The notes: a model not told the origin generated them from the letters alone. DNA of 64,000 nt from Clostridiales bacterium UBA7273 (GCA_002472405.1 DKRV01000040.1:13722-77721); one strand, 5' to 3'. Counted from the first letter of the stretch, positions 51,255 to 60,279 are shown. A program made the numbers and translations.

Positions 51255-52298
51255 ATGAGTATTAATTTTTCGGAAGGTCTGGAGGAAACTCCGGTCGTCA
51301 CCAGCTCTTCACATTTGCCGGAGGATGCAGGCGAGGGGAGCCTCAGGCCGAGAACAATAACTGAATATATCGGTCAGGAAAAAGCAAAGGATAATCTGAG
51401 TGTTTTCATTGACGCTGCGCGCCTTCGCAACGAACCGCTCGATCATGTTCTGCTGCATGGGCCTCCGGGACTTGGCAAAACAACGCTTGCGGCCGTCATA
51501 GCAAATGAGATGGGCGTAAACATGCGCATAACCTCAGGACCGGCAATAGAAAAGCCCGGTGATCTTGTCGCTATGCTGACAAATCTCAACGAGGGAGATA
51601 TCCTGTTTGTTGACGAGATCCATCGCTTGAACCGTGCATATGAAGAGATACTCTATCCTGCGATGGAGGATTATGCGATAGATATAATTCTCGGCAAGGG
51701 ACCGTCGGCAAATTCCCTGCATCTTGAGCTGCCGAAGTTTACACTCATCGGTGCAACGACGCGCTCGGGTCAGCTCACCGCACCTTTGCGCGACAGGTTT
51801 GGCGTTACGCTCAGACTCGAGCTGTACACCGTCGATGAGCTGCGCTGCATAGTAGAACGTTCTGCCGATATTCTGGGAATTGATATCGAACGCGACGGTG
51901 CGATCGAGATAGCTTCACGATCACGAGGAACGCCTCGAATCGCAAACAGAATGCTCCGCCGTGTGCGAGACTTTGCACAGGTAAGAGCTGACGGCGTTAT
52001 AACAAAGGATGTTGCCGATATGGCGCTGTCGAGACTCGAGGTTGACAAGTGCGGCCTTGATTCACTCGACAGACGAATGCTCCGCAGCATTATTGAGTTC
52101 TATAACGGCGGCCCTGTAGGGCTTGAAACGCTTGCGGCAACGATAAATGAGGATTCCGTCACTCTTGAGGATGTGTACGAGCCGTATCTTCTTCAGCAGG
52201 GATTTCTCACTCGAACTCCGCGCGGACGCTGTGTAACGCGTAAAACTTACGAGCATCTTGGCATTCAGCAGCTTGGTCAGCAGGAGATAGACATATAA
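51255..52298 (+). CDS. ruvB: Holliday junction helicase RuvB
   Basis: AAA+ motor of branch migration, 347 residues. [18 protein letters not shown], Walker [12 protein letters not shown], Walker B DEIHRLNR, sensor 1 [18 protein letters not shown] and the C-terminal winged helix ([12 protein letters not shown]) are all in place. Twelve bases after ruvA. Confidence 0.97.
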   Translation: MSINFSEGLEETPVVTSSSHLPEDAGEGSLRPRTITEYIGQEKAKDNLSVFIDAARLRNEPLDHVLLHGPPGLGKTTLAAVIANEMGVNMRITSGPAIEKPGDLVAMLTNLNEGDILFVDEIHRLNRAYEEILYPAMEDYAIDIILGKGPSANSLHLELPKFTLIGATTRSGQLTAPLRDRFGVTLRLELYTVDELRCIVERSADILGIDIERDGAIEIASRSRGTPRIANRMLRRVRDFAQVRADGVITKDVADMALSRLEVDKCGLDSLDRRMLRSIIEFYNGGPVGLETLAATINEDSVTLEDVYEPYLLQQGFLTRTPRGRCVTRKTYEHLGIQQLGQQEIDI

Positions 52299-52344
52299 AA
52301 TCAGATTTTTTATAAAATTTCAGCGATTTTTTGCTCGTATTATA

Positions 52345-52372
52345 TTGACTTTCAACAAATTTGATATATACT
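52345..52372 (+). promoter_or_regulatory. Promoter of sigH
   Basis: TTGACT (52345-52350), 16 bases, TATACT (52367-52372), 35 bases before the sigH ATG. It is of the housekeeping type. Confidence 0.65.
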
Positions 52373-52406
52373 AAAGCTGTATTGTTGGAAGTAATAGTGG
52401 TTTTAT

Positions 52407-53036
52407 ATGATCGAATATGCTGAATTAGAAGATAGTGCCTTGCAGAAGCTTGCCGCCGATGGTGACAGTTATGCCGAAGAAGAGCTTGTCTCTCGATATA
52501 TGCGCCTTGTGCGTATCTGCGCCCGACCTCTGTTTCTTGCAGGAGGAGAGAGCGAAGACCTTATTCAGGAGGGAATGTTCGGGCTGCTCTCGGCAGTAAG
52601 GCAGTATGATAGCAAGCATAATGCGTCATTCAAGACCTTTGCAGAATGGTGTATAAGAAACCGGCTGCGCTCAGCCGTAAAATCAGCTTCCAGCTTAAAA
52701 CATGATCCGCTTAACAATCGCGTACCTTTAGAGTCGATACTCTCGGATGAATCCCAGACCCAGGCAGTTGCATGTGCTGAATTATTTCAGAAATCTCCTG
52801 AAGAGCAGGTTCTGGCAAGAGAGAATAAAAAGTACACAGAACAGTTATATTTATCCCTGGTCAGCATGCTTTCCAAATATGAAAAAGCTGTTTTGACATA
52901 TTACCTTGAAGGGCTTAGCTATAAAGAAATAGCAAAGCTGACGGGCAAGGGCAACAAAGCTGTTGACAATGCGATACAGAGGATAAGGCGCAAGACGGCG
53001 CAAATGCTTAAATCAGGCGATATCAGCAATAGCTGA
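52407..53036 (+). CDS. sigH: Sporulation/stationary-phase sigma factor SigH
   Basis: A 209-residue sigma-70 family factor of the SigH (Spo0H) type. Region 2 reads EEELVSRYMRLVRICARPLFLAGGESEDLIQEGMFGLLSAVRQYD, with the core-binding DLIQEG; region 4 is YYLEGLSYKEIAKLTGKGNKAVDNAIQRIRRK. SigH starts sporulation by driving spo0A and spoIIA genes. The usual neighbour rlmB is not upstream here; it follows ruvB. Confidence 0.9.
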   Translation: MIEYAELEDSALQKLAADGDSYAEEELVSRYMRLVRICARPLFLAGGESEDLIQEGMFGLLSAVRQYDSKHNASFKTFAEWCIRNRLRSAVKSASSLKHDPLNNRVPLESILSDESQTQAVACAELFQKSPEEQVLARENKKYTEQLYLSLVSMLSKYEKAVLTYYLEGLSYKEIAKLTGKGNKAVDNAIQRIRRKTAQMLKSGDISNS

Positions 53037-53082
53037 CGCATATAAAAGCCGACAGGCGAGATTTTCAAAGAGAGGATTTACA

Positions 53083-53361
53083 ATGTACGAAGACAAGACC
53101 TTAATTTGCAAAGAGTGTGGTCAGGAGTTTGTGTTCTCCGCAGGCGAGCAGGAATTCTACGCAGAGCGCGGTTTCCAGAACGAGCCCCAGCGCTGCAAGG
53201 CATGCCGCGACGCTCGCAAGAATGCAGCTCGTGGTCCCCGTGAGTTCTTCACCGCAGTTTGCGCAGCTTGCGGCGGCGAGGCAAAGGTTCCCTTTGAACC
53301 CAAGTCCGACCGTCCCGTATACTGCAGCGAGTGCTTTGCAAAGATGAAGGAACAGGCCTGA
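53083..53361 (+). CDS. Double zinc-ribbon protein
   Basis: A 92-residue protein with two zinc ribbons: C9-x2-C12...C38-x2-C41 (LICKECGQEF ... QRCKACRDARK) and a second pair, CAACGGE ... YCSECF. The family (zinc-ribbon domain, zf-trcl-like) is widespread in Clostridia and uncharacterised. Codon use is biased towards highly expressed genes. A good AGAGAGG site precedes the ATG. A terminator follows. Confidence 0.85.
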   Translation: MYEDKTLICKECGQEFVFSAGEQEFYAERGFQNEPQRCKACRDARKNAARGPREFFTAVCAACGGEAKVPFEPKSDRPVYCSECFAKMKEQA

Positions 53362-53385
53362 GGACATAATCCGCAGGTATAGAGT

Positions 53386-53417
53386 GGGACGTCCTCTCGA
53401 CGTCCCGTTCTTTATTT
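53386..53417 (+). terminator. Terminator after the zinc-ribbon gene
   Basis: GGGACGTC and GACGTCCC, loop CTCTC, then GTTCTTTATTTT. Confidence 0.8.
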
Positions 53418-53446
53418 TGTAAAATCTTATGATTGGAGATACAACC

Positions 53447-53665
53447 ATGGAAATGCTTAAGATTATGGATATCAACAGAGAAACCATTATTTCGGAAATT
53501 CTGTCGAATTTCCCCGAAGCAATGCCTAAATTCCAGGAACTTGGTATGCACTGCCTCGGCTGCGCACTTGCAACAGCCGAAAGCCTCGAACAAGCCTGTG
53601 CTGCTCACGGCGTTGATCCTGATGAGTTCATCGTTGAGCTCAAGGCATATCTGTTGGCTCTGTAA
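53447..53665 (+). CDS. DUF1858 redox-disulfide domain protein
   Basis: A 72-residue protein made of a single DUF1858 domain (MLKIMDINRETIISEILSNFPEAMPKFQELGMHCLGCALA...), including the Cys-x2-Cys pair in MHCLGC. This domain often accompanies hybrid-cluster proteins and nitroreductase-like enzymes and may bind a metal or form a redox disulfide. ATG 53447 follows GGAGAT by 6 bases; an ATG at 53429 has no site. Confidence 0.85.
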   Translation: MEMLKIMDINRETIISEILSNFPEAMPKFQELGMHCLGCALATAESLEQACAAHGVDPDEFIVELKAYLLAL

Positions 53666-53678
53666 GTAAGTGCTAAGT

Positions 53679-53703
53679 GAAAAGCCGGTTATGCCGGCTT
53701 TTC
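53679..53703 (+). terminator. Terminator after the DUF1858 gene
   Basis: GAAAAGCCGG and CCGGCTTTTC with a 5-base loop; the T-run is in the right arm. The trmK ribosome site is outside it. Confidence 0.7.
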
Positions 53704-53723
53704 GCCATATATGGAGATTTTTT

Positions 53724-54425
53724 ATGAGCAGCAGACTTGAACTAATTGCGTCCTTTGCCTTACAAGGTCGAGGAGTTGCCGACATCGGCACGGATCATGC
53801 CATTTTGCCGATCATCCTGCGCCGCAGAGGATACAAGGGATATATCGTCGCCGGGGATATCAACGAAGGCCCACTCAAGAAGGCCGAGAGAGGGCTTCTT
53901 GAAGCCGAAGTAGATGACGTGGAGCTTAAACTCTGCAACGGCCTGGAGGGCATTGACGGCAGCAGGGTCGATATAATCGTTGTTGCAGGCATGGGCGGCG
54001 ATACGATAACCGGAATACTCGACCGCGGCTTGTACGACATGCCGGAATGGGCAGATCGCAGCGACTATAAGCTTATTCTGCATCCGGTAACAAAGCCTGA
54101 GATCCTTCGGTACTGGCTCGTTAATAACGGCTTTCGCATAAGCGGAGAGAACTATATTGAGGATAACGGCATACTGTGCCAGATAATATGCGCAGAACCA
54201 GGCGAAAGCGAGAAATATATGGATTCCGAACTTTATGTCGGCAAGCTTGAGCGCATCGTAAATCAGCCGTGCTTTGAAGCGGTAGTTGATAAGCACATAA
54301 AGCGCTTTAAGGCCGCAGTAAAAGGGCTTGAAAATGCAAGCGATGCATCGCTTGCAGCTTGGAAAAAGCTTATTGAGAATATGATCAGTGAGCTTGAGCG
54401 GATGAAAGGGGCTAAACATGACTAA
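53724..54425 (+). CDS. trmK: tRNA (adenine-22-N1) methyltransferase TrmK
   Basis: Methylates A22 in the D-loop of some tRNAs with SAM. The 233 residues start MSSRLELIASFALQGRGVADIGTDHAILPI, combining the family N-terminus with the SAM loop, and contain VAGMGGDTI and LILHPVTKPEILRYWL. ATG 53724 is preceded by GGAG. It overlaps the Nif3-like gene by 8 bases; the trmK-nif3-like pair is standard in Firmicutes. Confidence 0.94.
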   Translation: MSSRLELIASFALQGRGVADIGTDHAILPIILRRRGYKGYIVAGDINEGPLKKAERGLLEAEVDDVELKLCNGLEGIDGSRVDIIVVAGMGGDTITGILDRGLYDMPEWADRSDYKLILHPVTKPEILRYWLVNNGFRISGENYIEDNGILCQIICAEPGESEKYMDSELYVGKLERIVNQPCFEAVVDKHIKRFKAAVKGLENASDASLAAWKKLIENMISELERMKGAKHD

Positions 54426-55212
54426 TGTCGGTCAGATATTTGAATACTTAAACGAGCTTGCACCGGTTGGGCTTAAAATGGACTTTGACAATGTCGGGCT
54501 GCTGGTGGGCAATGCGGAAGCTAAAGTTGAAAAGTGCCTTGTTGCACTTGATATAACGGACGAAGTCATTGAAGAAGCAGTCAGGCTCGATGCTCAGCTT
54601 ATAGTTTCGCACCATCCGATAATTTTCGGCGCGATCAAGAGCGTTACGGCCGATGACCTTGTCGGAAGAAAGATAATATCGCTGATCCGAAACGATATAT
54701 CAGCTGTGTGCATGCACACAAATCTTGACATAGCCGAAGGCGGCGTAAACGATGTGCTGATGTCTGCGCTCAAGGCAAAAACGCTTGGATACTTAGAAGC
54801 GTGCGGAGTAGATGCCGACGGAACCCCGGTCGGCTGCGGAAGAGTAGGGGAGCTTGAAGCGCCAATGCTGTTTGAGGATTTCCTCGCGCTTTGCAAAACA
54901 GCTCTGAACGCAAACGGACTTCGATATCATTATGCAGGCAAACCGGTGAAAAAGCTCGCCGTTATGGGCGGAGCAGGCGGCTCAAGCCTTACGGACGCGG
55001 TCGCTGCCGGATGCGATACCTATGTTACGTCCGATATTAAATACAACAGCTTCCTTGACGCAAAGGAGTTTGGAATCAATCTTATTGACGCCGATCACTT
55101 CTGCACCGAAAATGTTGTAGTGCCGGTGCTTGCGGATAAGCTTGCCGGCAGATTTGAAGATGTAAGCTTTGCCTTATCGTCGGTTCACATGCAGACGGCT
55201 CAATTTTTCTGA
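54418..55212 (+). CDS. Nif3-like dinuclear metal protein (YqfO family)
   Basis: A 264-residue member of the NIF3/GTP cyclohydrolase I type 2 family, which forms hexameric rings with a two-metal site. Ligand segments LIVSHHPIIF, CMHTNLDIAEGGVND and the late LIDADHFCTEN are visible. It lacks the insert found in longer YqfO proteins. The physiological reaction is unsettled. Confidence 0.92.
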   Translation: MTNVGQIFEYLNELAPVGLKMDFDNVGLLVGNAEAKVEKCLVALDITDEVIEEAVRLDAQLIVSHHPIIFGAIKSVTADDLVGRKIISLIRNDISAVCMHTNLDIAEGGVNDVLMSALKAKTLGYLEACGVDADGTPVGCGRVGELEAPMLFEDFLALCKTALNANGLRYHYAGKPVKKLAVMGGAGGSSLTDAVAAGCDTYVTSDIKYNSFLDAKEFGINLIDADHFCTENVVVPVLADKLAGRFEDVSFALSSVHMQTAQFF

Positions 55213-55216
55213 AAAG

Positions 55217-55245
55217 TTATATTTGTCCTCCGCGGCTCATAAACT
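55217..55245 (+). promoter_or_regulatory. Sigma-E-type promoter of spoIVA
   Basis: TTATATT (55217-55223), exactly 14 bases, CATAAACT (55238-55245): 6 of 7 and 7 of 8 matches to the Bacillus consensus KMATATT-N14-CATACAMT. The -35 precedes and the -10 lies within the loop of the hairpin 55227-55270, so the start (about 55252) is also in the loop. Confidence 0.75.
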
Positions 55246-55275
55246 CGTACAAACGAGAAAGCTGCGGAGGTTTTT
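55227..55275 (+). terminator. Nested hairpin carrying the spoIVA Shine-Dalgarno
   Basis: Arms CCTCCGCGGCT (55227-55237) and AGCTGCGGAGG (55260-55270), one mismatch, with an inner stem CTCGT/ACGAG (55244-55248, 55253-55257), then TTTTT. The right arm is the GGAGG site of spoIVA (ATG 55278). For transcripts coming from nif3 it should terminate or mask the site. Confidence 0.8.
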
Positions 55276-55277
55276 AT

Positions 55278-56756
55278 ATGACGAATTTAGATATTTACAA
55301 AGATATATCGGCAAGAACTGGCGGTGCGGTAATGATAGGCGTTGTCGGCCCTGTAAGAACCGGCAAGTCAACGTTTATAAAGCGATTTATGGAAACGTTG
55401 GTCATTCCGAACATTGAGGATGAATACGCAAGAGAGCGTGCACGCGACGAGCTGCCGCAGAGCGGCTCGGGCAGAACCATTATGACGGCAGAGCCGAAAT
55501 TCGTTCCCGAAGACGCCGTGCGGATCAGGCTTGGTGACGATACCTCATGCATGGTGCGCTTTGTTGACTGCGTTGGCTATATGGTTCAGGGGGCTTCCGG
55601 TCGGTTCGAGGACGGCAGTGAAAGGCTTGTTACAACGCCGTGGTTTGATCACGAGGTAACAATGACCGAGGCTGCCGAATCGGGTACGCGAAAAGTCATA
55701 TGCGATCATTCAACTATTGGGCTTGTCATAACTACAGACGGCAGCATATGCGACATTGATCGCGAGGCTTATATTGAGCCTGAAAGGCGCGTTGTCTCAG
55801 AGCTAAAAAGCATAGGAAAGCCTTTTGTTATACTTCTCAACAGTGCACAGCCGGATTCCGAACGCACAATAGAGCTTGAGCGGCAATTGAGCGCAGAGTA
55901 CGAGGCTCCGTGCATACGAGTTAACTGCCAGTCGCTCACCCAGGGCGATATATGCGAGATAATGCGCAAGGTTTTAGGTCAGTTTCCGCTTTGTGAAATG
56001 TCGATACGACTTCCTGATTGGTTCTGCGCCGTTGACTGCGGCAACGAAATGAAAAGCGAGCTTTATCGGCAGCTTATATTCGCATCCGACTGCATAAAAA
56101 GTGTAAATGACATAAGCCAAATGTTGACGCGCATATCCGAGCTGGATATAGTGGACGCCGCATATATTGAAAGCAGCGATATGGGCAGTGGAACGATAAA
56201 CATTGCGATAGATATGCCGCGAATGCTTTATTATCGGCTTATAAGCTCTGAATCGGGGATAGATATACTTGATGACGGCAGCCTTGTGAAAGTCCTGCGC
56301 GAGCTTGGGCAGGTAAAGCAGGAGTATGATAAAATAAAAGACGCACTTGACTCGGTGCGTCAAACAGGATACGGAGTTGTTATGCCGCAGCCGAATGATC
56401 TGCAAATCGATGAACCTCAACTGGTTAAGCAGGGCGGAAAATACTCCGTAAGGCTCAAGGCTCATGCTCCTGCAATACATCTTCTAAAAACCGGCGTTGA
56501 GGCCGTTGTAACGCCGTCAATCGGCGGAGACGGAGCCTCCGAGGAGATAATCAGCTTCCTGCTTCAAGGCTTTGAAGGTGACATGAGCAGGCTTTGGGAG
56601 TCAAATATATTCGGCCAGCCGCTGTATGACATTGCGCAAAACGCGATAGCCGAGCGCTTAATGAGTCTTCCGCCGAACGCAAGAGCTAAGCTTCAGGAGA
56701 CGCTGCAAAGAATAATAAACGAGGGCAGAGGAACCCTGATCTGTATACTGCTGTGA
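55278..56756 (+). CDS. spoIVA: Stage IV sporulation protein A
   Basis: The ATPase that polymerises on the forespore surface and forms the coat basement layer. The 492 residues begin with MTNLDIYKDISARTGGAVMIG and a Walker A loop GPVRTGKS at 24-31, followed by the TRAFAC-like domain, middle domain and a C-terminal region needed for targeting. Length matches Bacillus SpoIVA. Its expression should be mother-cell specific through the sigma-E promoter in front. Confidence 0.97.
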   Translation: MTNLDIYKDISARTGGAVMIGVVGPVRTGKSTFIKRFMETLVIPNIEDEYARERARDELPQSGSGRTIMTAEPKFVPEDAVRIRLGDDTSCMVRFVDCVGYMVQGASGRFEDGSERLVTTPWFDHEVTMTEAAESGTRKVICDHSTIGLVITTDGSICDIDREAYIEPERRVVSELKSIGKPFVILLNSAQPDSERTIELERQLSAEYEAPCIRVNCQSLTQGDICEIMRKVLGQFPLCEMSIRLPDWFCAVDCGNEMKSELYRQLIFASDCIKSVNDISQMLTRISELDIVDAAYIESSDMGSGTINIAIDMPRMLYYRLISSESGIDILDDGSLVKVLRELGQVKQEYDKIKDALDSVRQTGYGVVMPQPNDLQIDEPQLVKQGGKYSVRLKAHAPAIHLLKTGVEAVVTPSIGGDGASEEIISFLLQGFEGDMSRLWESNIFGQPLYDIAQNAIAERLMSLPPNARAKLQETLQRIINEGRGTLICILL

Positions 56757-56760
56757 CTGC

Positions 56761-56796
56761 AAAGCGAAGTGTGCAAAACTGCACACTTCGCTTTTT
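56761..56796 (+). terminator. Terminator after spoIVA
   Basis: Fifteen-base perfect arms AAAGCGAAGTGTGCA / TGCACACTTCGCTTT, loop AAAC, then TT. Confidence 0.92.
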
Positions 56797-56854
56797 AATG
56801 TCCAGTTGCTCATAATTAAATAAAAATACGGTCAATATTTATATAAATTAATTA

Positions 56855-56883
56855 TTGAAAAAGCATTTGAGTGAAGCTATAAT
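56855..56883 (+). promoter_or_regulatory. Promoter of the aminotransferase gene
   Basis: TTGAAA (56855-56860), 17 bases, perfect TATAAT (56878-56883), 28 bases before the ATG. Confidence 0.8.
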
Positions 56884-56911
56884 ATTTCTATTATTACGGA
56901 GGTGACAGATA

Positions 56912-58102
56912 ATGAAACCAGTATCTAAAATAGCAGAAGCAGTCAGAGCATCGACCACTCTTGCTGTTGACAGCCTTGCAAAGCAGATGAAAGCCGACGG
57001 ACTTGACGTTGTAGGTTTTGGCACGGGCGAGCCCGATTTCAATACTCCTGACAACATCAACATGGCCGGTATCAGAGCTATATGCGACGGCAAAACTAAA
57101 TACACTCCGGCAGCAGGCATAATTCCGCTGAGAAAGGCAATTGCCCAGAGACTAAAGGAAGATTGCGGCGTTGACTATGACTACACGCAGATAGTGGTCG
57201 CAAGCGGTGCAAAGCACAGCGTTTACATTGCCCTCGCCGCGATAACCAACCCCGGCGACGAGATCATAATCCCGGCGCCTTTCTGGGTCAGCTATTATGA
57301 AATGGTTCGCATGGTGGGCGGCACGCCTGTTATTGTTGAAGCAGGTGAGGAGCAGAACTTCAAAATTACCGCACAGCAGCTTGAGGCGGCCATTACCGAC
57401 AAAACCAAGTGCCTTATGCTCAATAACCCATCGAACCCCACAGGCATGATCTATTCCGCAGAAGAGCTGCGCGCAATTGCCGATGTCTGCGTAAAGCATG
57501 ATCTCTATATTCTTGCAGATGAGATATACTATCAGCTTATTTATGATGGAATCGAATTCACAAGCATAGCCAGCCTCGGTGAGGAAGTTAAAGAGCGCAC
57601 ACTGCTCATTAACGGTGTGTCCAAGTCCTATGCAATGACCGGCTGGCGTGTCGGCTACTGCGCAGCAAACAAGACCCTCGCGAAGATCATGTCAAACTTC
57701 CTGAGCCATTCCACCGGTGCTCCGTCCACTATCAGCCAGTGGGCGTCCGTTGAAGCGCTTACCGGCCCGCAGGAGGGCATTGAGGCAATGCGTCTTGCGT
57801 TCCTTGAGCGCCGTGACTATATTGTCAAGCGCATTAATTCCATCCCCGGAGTCAGCTGCATAGTTCCTAACGGAGCTTTCTATGTTATGATGAATATTGA
57901 GCAGCTTATCGGCAAAACACTTGGTGGAAAGCTCATTGAAAATGATGATGATTTCGCAGTTGCGCTGCTTGAAAAGGCTCTCGTTGCAGTTGTTCCGTGC
58001 TCTGGCTTCGGCATGAAGAATTTCGTGCGTTGGTCTTATGCAGCCTCGATGGAAAACATCGAGAAAGGCCTTGACCGCCTTGAAAAATTCGTAACCGAAT
58101 GA
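56912..58102 (+). CDS. Class I PLP-dependent aminotransferase (aspartate type)
   Basis: A 396-residue fold-type I aminotransferase of the AspB/AspC subgroup. PLP-binding Lys238 is in NGVSKSYAMTGWRVGY; the substrate-binding NNPSNPTG is at 171-178 and GTGEPDFNTPDNI lies near the start. Likely reaction: aspartate plus 2-oxoglutarate to oxaloacetate plus glutamate, though related enzymes accept other amino acids. Single gene with its own promoter and a GGAGGTGA site. Codon bias suggests strong expression. Confidence 0.9.
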   Translation: MKPVSKIAEAVRASTTLAVDSLAKQMKADGLDVVGFGTGEPDFNTPDNINMAGIRAICDGKTKYTPAAGIIPLRKAIAQRLKEDCGVDYDYTQIVVASGAKHSVYIALAAITNPGDEIIIPAPFWVSYYEMVRMVGGTPVIVEAGEEQNFKITAQQLEAAITDKTKCLMLNNPSNPTGMIYSAEELRAIADVCVKHDLYILADEIYYQLIYDGIEFTSIASLGEEVKERTLLINGVSKSYAMTGWRVGYCAANKTLAKIMSNFLSHSTGAPSTISQWASVEALTGPQEGIEAMRLAFLERRDYIVKRINSIPGVSCIVPNGAFYVMMNIEQLIGKTLGGKLIENDDDFAVALLEKALVAVVPCSGFGMKNFVRWSYAASMENIEKGLDRLEKFVTE

Positions 58103-58148
58103 TATAATTGCCTAAAAGGGTATTATATCAAAAATTAATCATAGCCTG

Positions 58149-58197
58149 ATATAAAAATCACCCCATCGACATAGCTTGTTAGTGGGGTGATTTTATG
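58149..58197 (+). terminator. Hairpin and possible sigma-E promoter before cwlD
   Basis: Arms AAAATCACCCCA (58154-58165) and TGGGGTGATTTT (58183-58194) abut the cwlD ATG at 58195; the right arm contains GGGGTGA, its ribosome site. ATA at 58151-58153 is 16 bases before CATAGCTT (58170-58177) in the loop, an imperfect sigma-E pair, which would start transcription near the right arm. Confidence 0.6.
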
Positions 58198-58902
58198 TTT
58201 ATTATTGTTAAAATTAGAAGCCTTGTAAAGCCGGCGATAGCTGTAGCTACTGTGGTTTTATTTGCTTCGATTGTATTTTTCGCTTTTTCGGGTAAGAGCG
58301 TCGGCGTTTTAGGGCCGTATAATTGCCACTCGCTGCTTATTGACGCAGGCCACGGCGGCATTGACGGCGGCGCGGTGTCGGCCGAAGGCGTCAAAGAAAG
58401 CGATGTTAACCTTGCGATTGCTCTCAGAATGTCCGGGTTATGTGATCTCGTCGGCATAGGTCATCAACTGACGCGCGAATCGGATGTTGGATGCCTTGAA
58501 AGCGAAAGCTACAGTGAACACGACGATCTTGTTGCACGCGCTCAAATGGCAAATTCGATACCGGAATGTGTGCTTATAAGTGTGCACCAGAATAAATACC
58601 CAAGCGAGATAGTTAGAGGAGCAGAGATCATGTACGCCGAAACTCCGGGCAGCAAGGAGCTTGGCGTTATCACGCAGAGCAACATGGTCTCGGCGTTAGA
58701 TCCGGAAAACAGACGGGTTGCACACAGTGCACCGAGTCAGCTTCTGCTTACATCGAGCGTCAACTGCCCGGCCATATTGGCCGAGTGCGGTTTTATGTCA
58801 AATCCACAGGAGGCCGGACTCCTTGCAGACGGGAATTATCAAACAAAAATAGCTATGACGCTTATTGCGTCATACATTCAATTTAGCTGCCGACAGCTTT
58901 AA
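58195..58902 (+). CDS. cwlD: Spore cortex N-acetylmuramoyl-L-alanine amidase CwlD-like
   Basis: Amidase_3 enzyme of 235 residues with an N-terminal signal anchor (about 12-31). Zinc ligands His53 (IDAGHGGIDGG), Glu68 (GVKESDVNL) and the His of SVHQNKYPS are present, as is the catalytic Glu in LAECGFMSNPQE. CwlD strips stem peptides so that muramic lactam can form in the cortex. No SPOR or SH3 repeats are attached, as expected for CwlD. Confidence 0.88.
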   Translation: MFIIVKIRSLVKPAIAVATVVLFASIVFFAFSGKSVGVLGPYNCHSLLIDAGHGGIDGGAVSAEGVKESDVNLAIALRMSGLCDLVGIGHQLTRESDVGCLESESYSEHDDLVARAQMANSIPECVLISVHQNKYPSEIVRGAEIMYAETPGSKELGVITQSNMVSALDPENRRVAHSAPSQLLLTSSVNCPAILAECGFMSNPQEAGLLADGNYQTKIAMTLIASYIQFSCRQL

Positions 58903-58914
58903 GGAGTAGAGTAT

Positions 58915-60279
58915 ATGAAACAAAAGACGGTGTTCTGCTGCTCGGAATGCGGAAATGAAACGGTAAAATGGAGCGGCCGCTGCCTTGCCTGCGGCGCATG
59001 GGACAGCCTTGTTGAGGTGAAAGCCGATGTAAGAGGGAATGGCAGCGCCAAAAATGCCGCTCGCTCGGCCGTTATCAAAAAGCCGAAGCTCATTTCGGAG
59101 CTTGACACAGAAGCTGAAATGCGCTTTTCAACCGGCATCGGCGAATTTGACAGAGTTCTCGGCGGCGGCGCTGTGAGAGGCTCGCTTGTTTTGGTCGGCG
59201 GTGCTCCCGGAATCGGAAAATCAACGTTGCTGCTGCAGCTTTGCGGTTTGACCGAAGCCGGTCAGAAAATACTTTACGTAACCGGCGAAGAAAGCGAGCG
59301 CCAGCTCAAAATGCGCGCTCAAAGACTCGGCGTAGATAAAGGCGAGATATATGTTTTGGCAGAGACTGGACTTACCGAGGTGATGGAGAACGTTGAGGCT
59401 CTGTCGCCGGATATTGTGATAATTGACTCGATACAGACAATGTTTGACGCTGATATCAGCTCGGCTCCGGGCAGCATAAGCCAGGTGCGCGAATGCACAA
59501 TGTCGATAATGCGTCTTACAAAAGAAAAAGGCTTTACAACGTTTGTTATCGGGCACATCAATAAAGAGGGAAGTATAGCCGGACCTAAAGTCCTTGAACA
59601 TATGGTCGATTGCGTCCTGTATTTTGAAGGTGAGCGCAGCACTTCGTTCAGGATACTCAGAGCCGGCAAAAATCGTTTTGGGTCCACGAATGAGATAGGC
59701 GTTTTCGAGATGAACGATAGAGGCCTTAAAGAGCTGAAAAATCCCTCGGAGATACTGCTTTCCGGCAGACCACAGAATGCTCCGGGAACTTGCGTTACAT
59801 GTGTCATTGAAGGCTCACGCCCGATATTGGCCGAGATACAGGCGCTCATCGCGCCGGCTGCATATAACTCCGGCCGCCGCAGCTCAAACGGAATTGACTA
59901 TAACCGCGCAACACTGCTGCTTGCCGTTCTTGAAAAACGCGGCGGCATGTCAGTTTCGGCATGCGATGCCTATATTAATGTAATAGGCGGACTTGAGCTT
60001 GACGAACCGGCAGCCGATCTCGCCACGCTGCTTGCAATCGCCAGCAGCTTCAGAGATCTGCCGCTCGGGCGCGACCTCGCGGCTGTTGGCGAAGTCGGAC
60101 TTTCCGGCGAGATCAGAAGCGTCAGCAACCTGAATTCACGTCTTTCCGAGATAGCACGCCTCGGCTTCAAGCGCTGCGTGATACCGGCGCATGTCAAGGA
60201 CGATATCAGAAAGCCTGACGGACTGGAGCTGATAAGCGTTAAAGACATTCGTGAAGCCATAAAGGCAACTCTTGGCTGA
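58915..60279 (+). CDS. radA: DNA repair protein RadA
   Basis: RecA-like helicase that helps branch migration, 454 residues. An N-terminal zinc finger (C9-x2-C12, C23-x2-C26), Walker A GGAPGIGKST at 95-103, the family-specific KNRFG in RAGKNRFGSTNE, and a Lon-protease-like C-terminal domain (GGLELDEPAADLA, VGEVGLSGEIR) are visible. Twelve bases after cwlD; likely co-transcribed with the next gene. Confidence 0.96.
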   Translation: MKQKTVFCCSECGNETVKWSGRCLACGAWDSLVEVKADVRGNGSAKNAARSAVIKKPKLISELDTEAEMRFSTGIGEFDRVLGGGAVRGSLVLVGGAPGIGKSTLLLQLCGLTEAGQKILYVTGEESERQLKMRAQRLGVDKGEIYVLAETGLTEVMENVEALSPDIVIIDSIQTMFDADISSAPGSISQVRECTMSIMRLTKEKGFTTFVIGHINKEGSIAGPKVLEHMVDCVLYFEGERSTSFRILRAGKNRFGSTNEIGVFEMNDRGLKELKNPSEILLSGRPQNAPGTCVTCVIEGSRPILAEIQALIAPAAYNSGRRSSNGIDYNRATLLLAVLEKRGGMSVSACDAYINVIGGLELDEPAADLATLLAIASSFRDLPLGRDLAAVGEVGLSGEIRSVSNLNSRLSEIARLGFKRCVIPAHVKDDIRKPDGLELISVKDIREAIKATLG

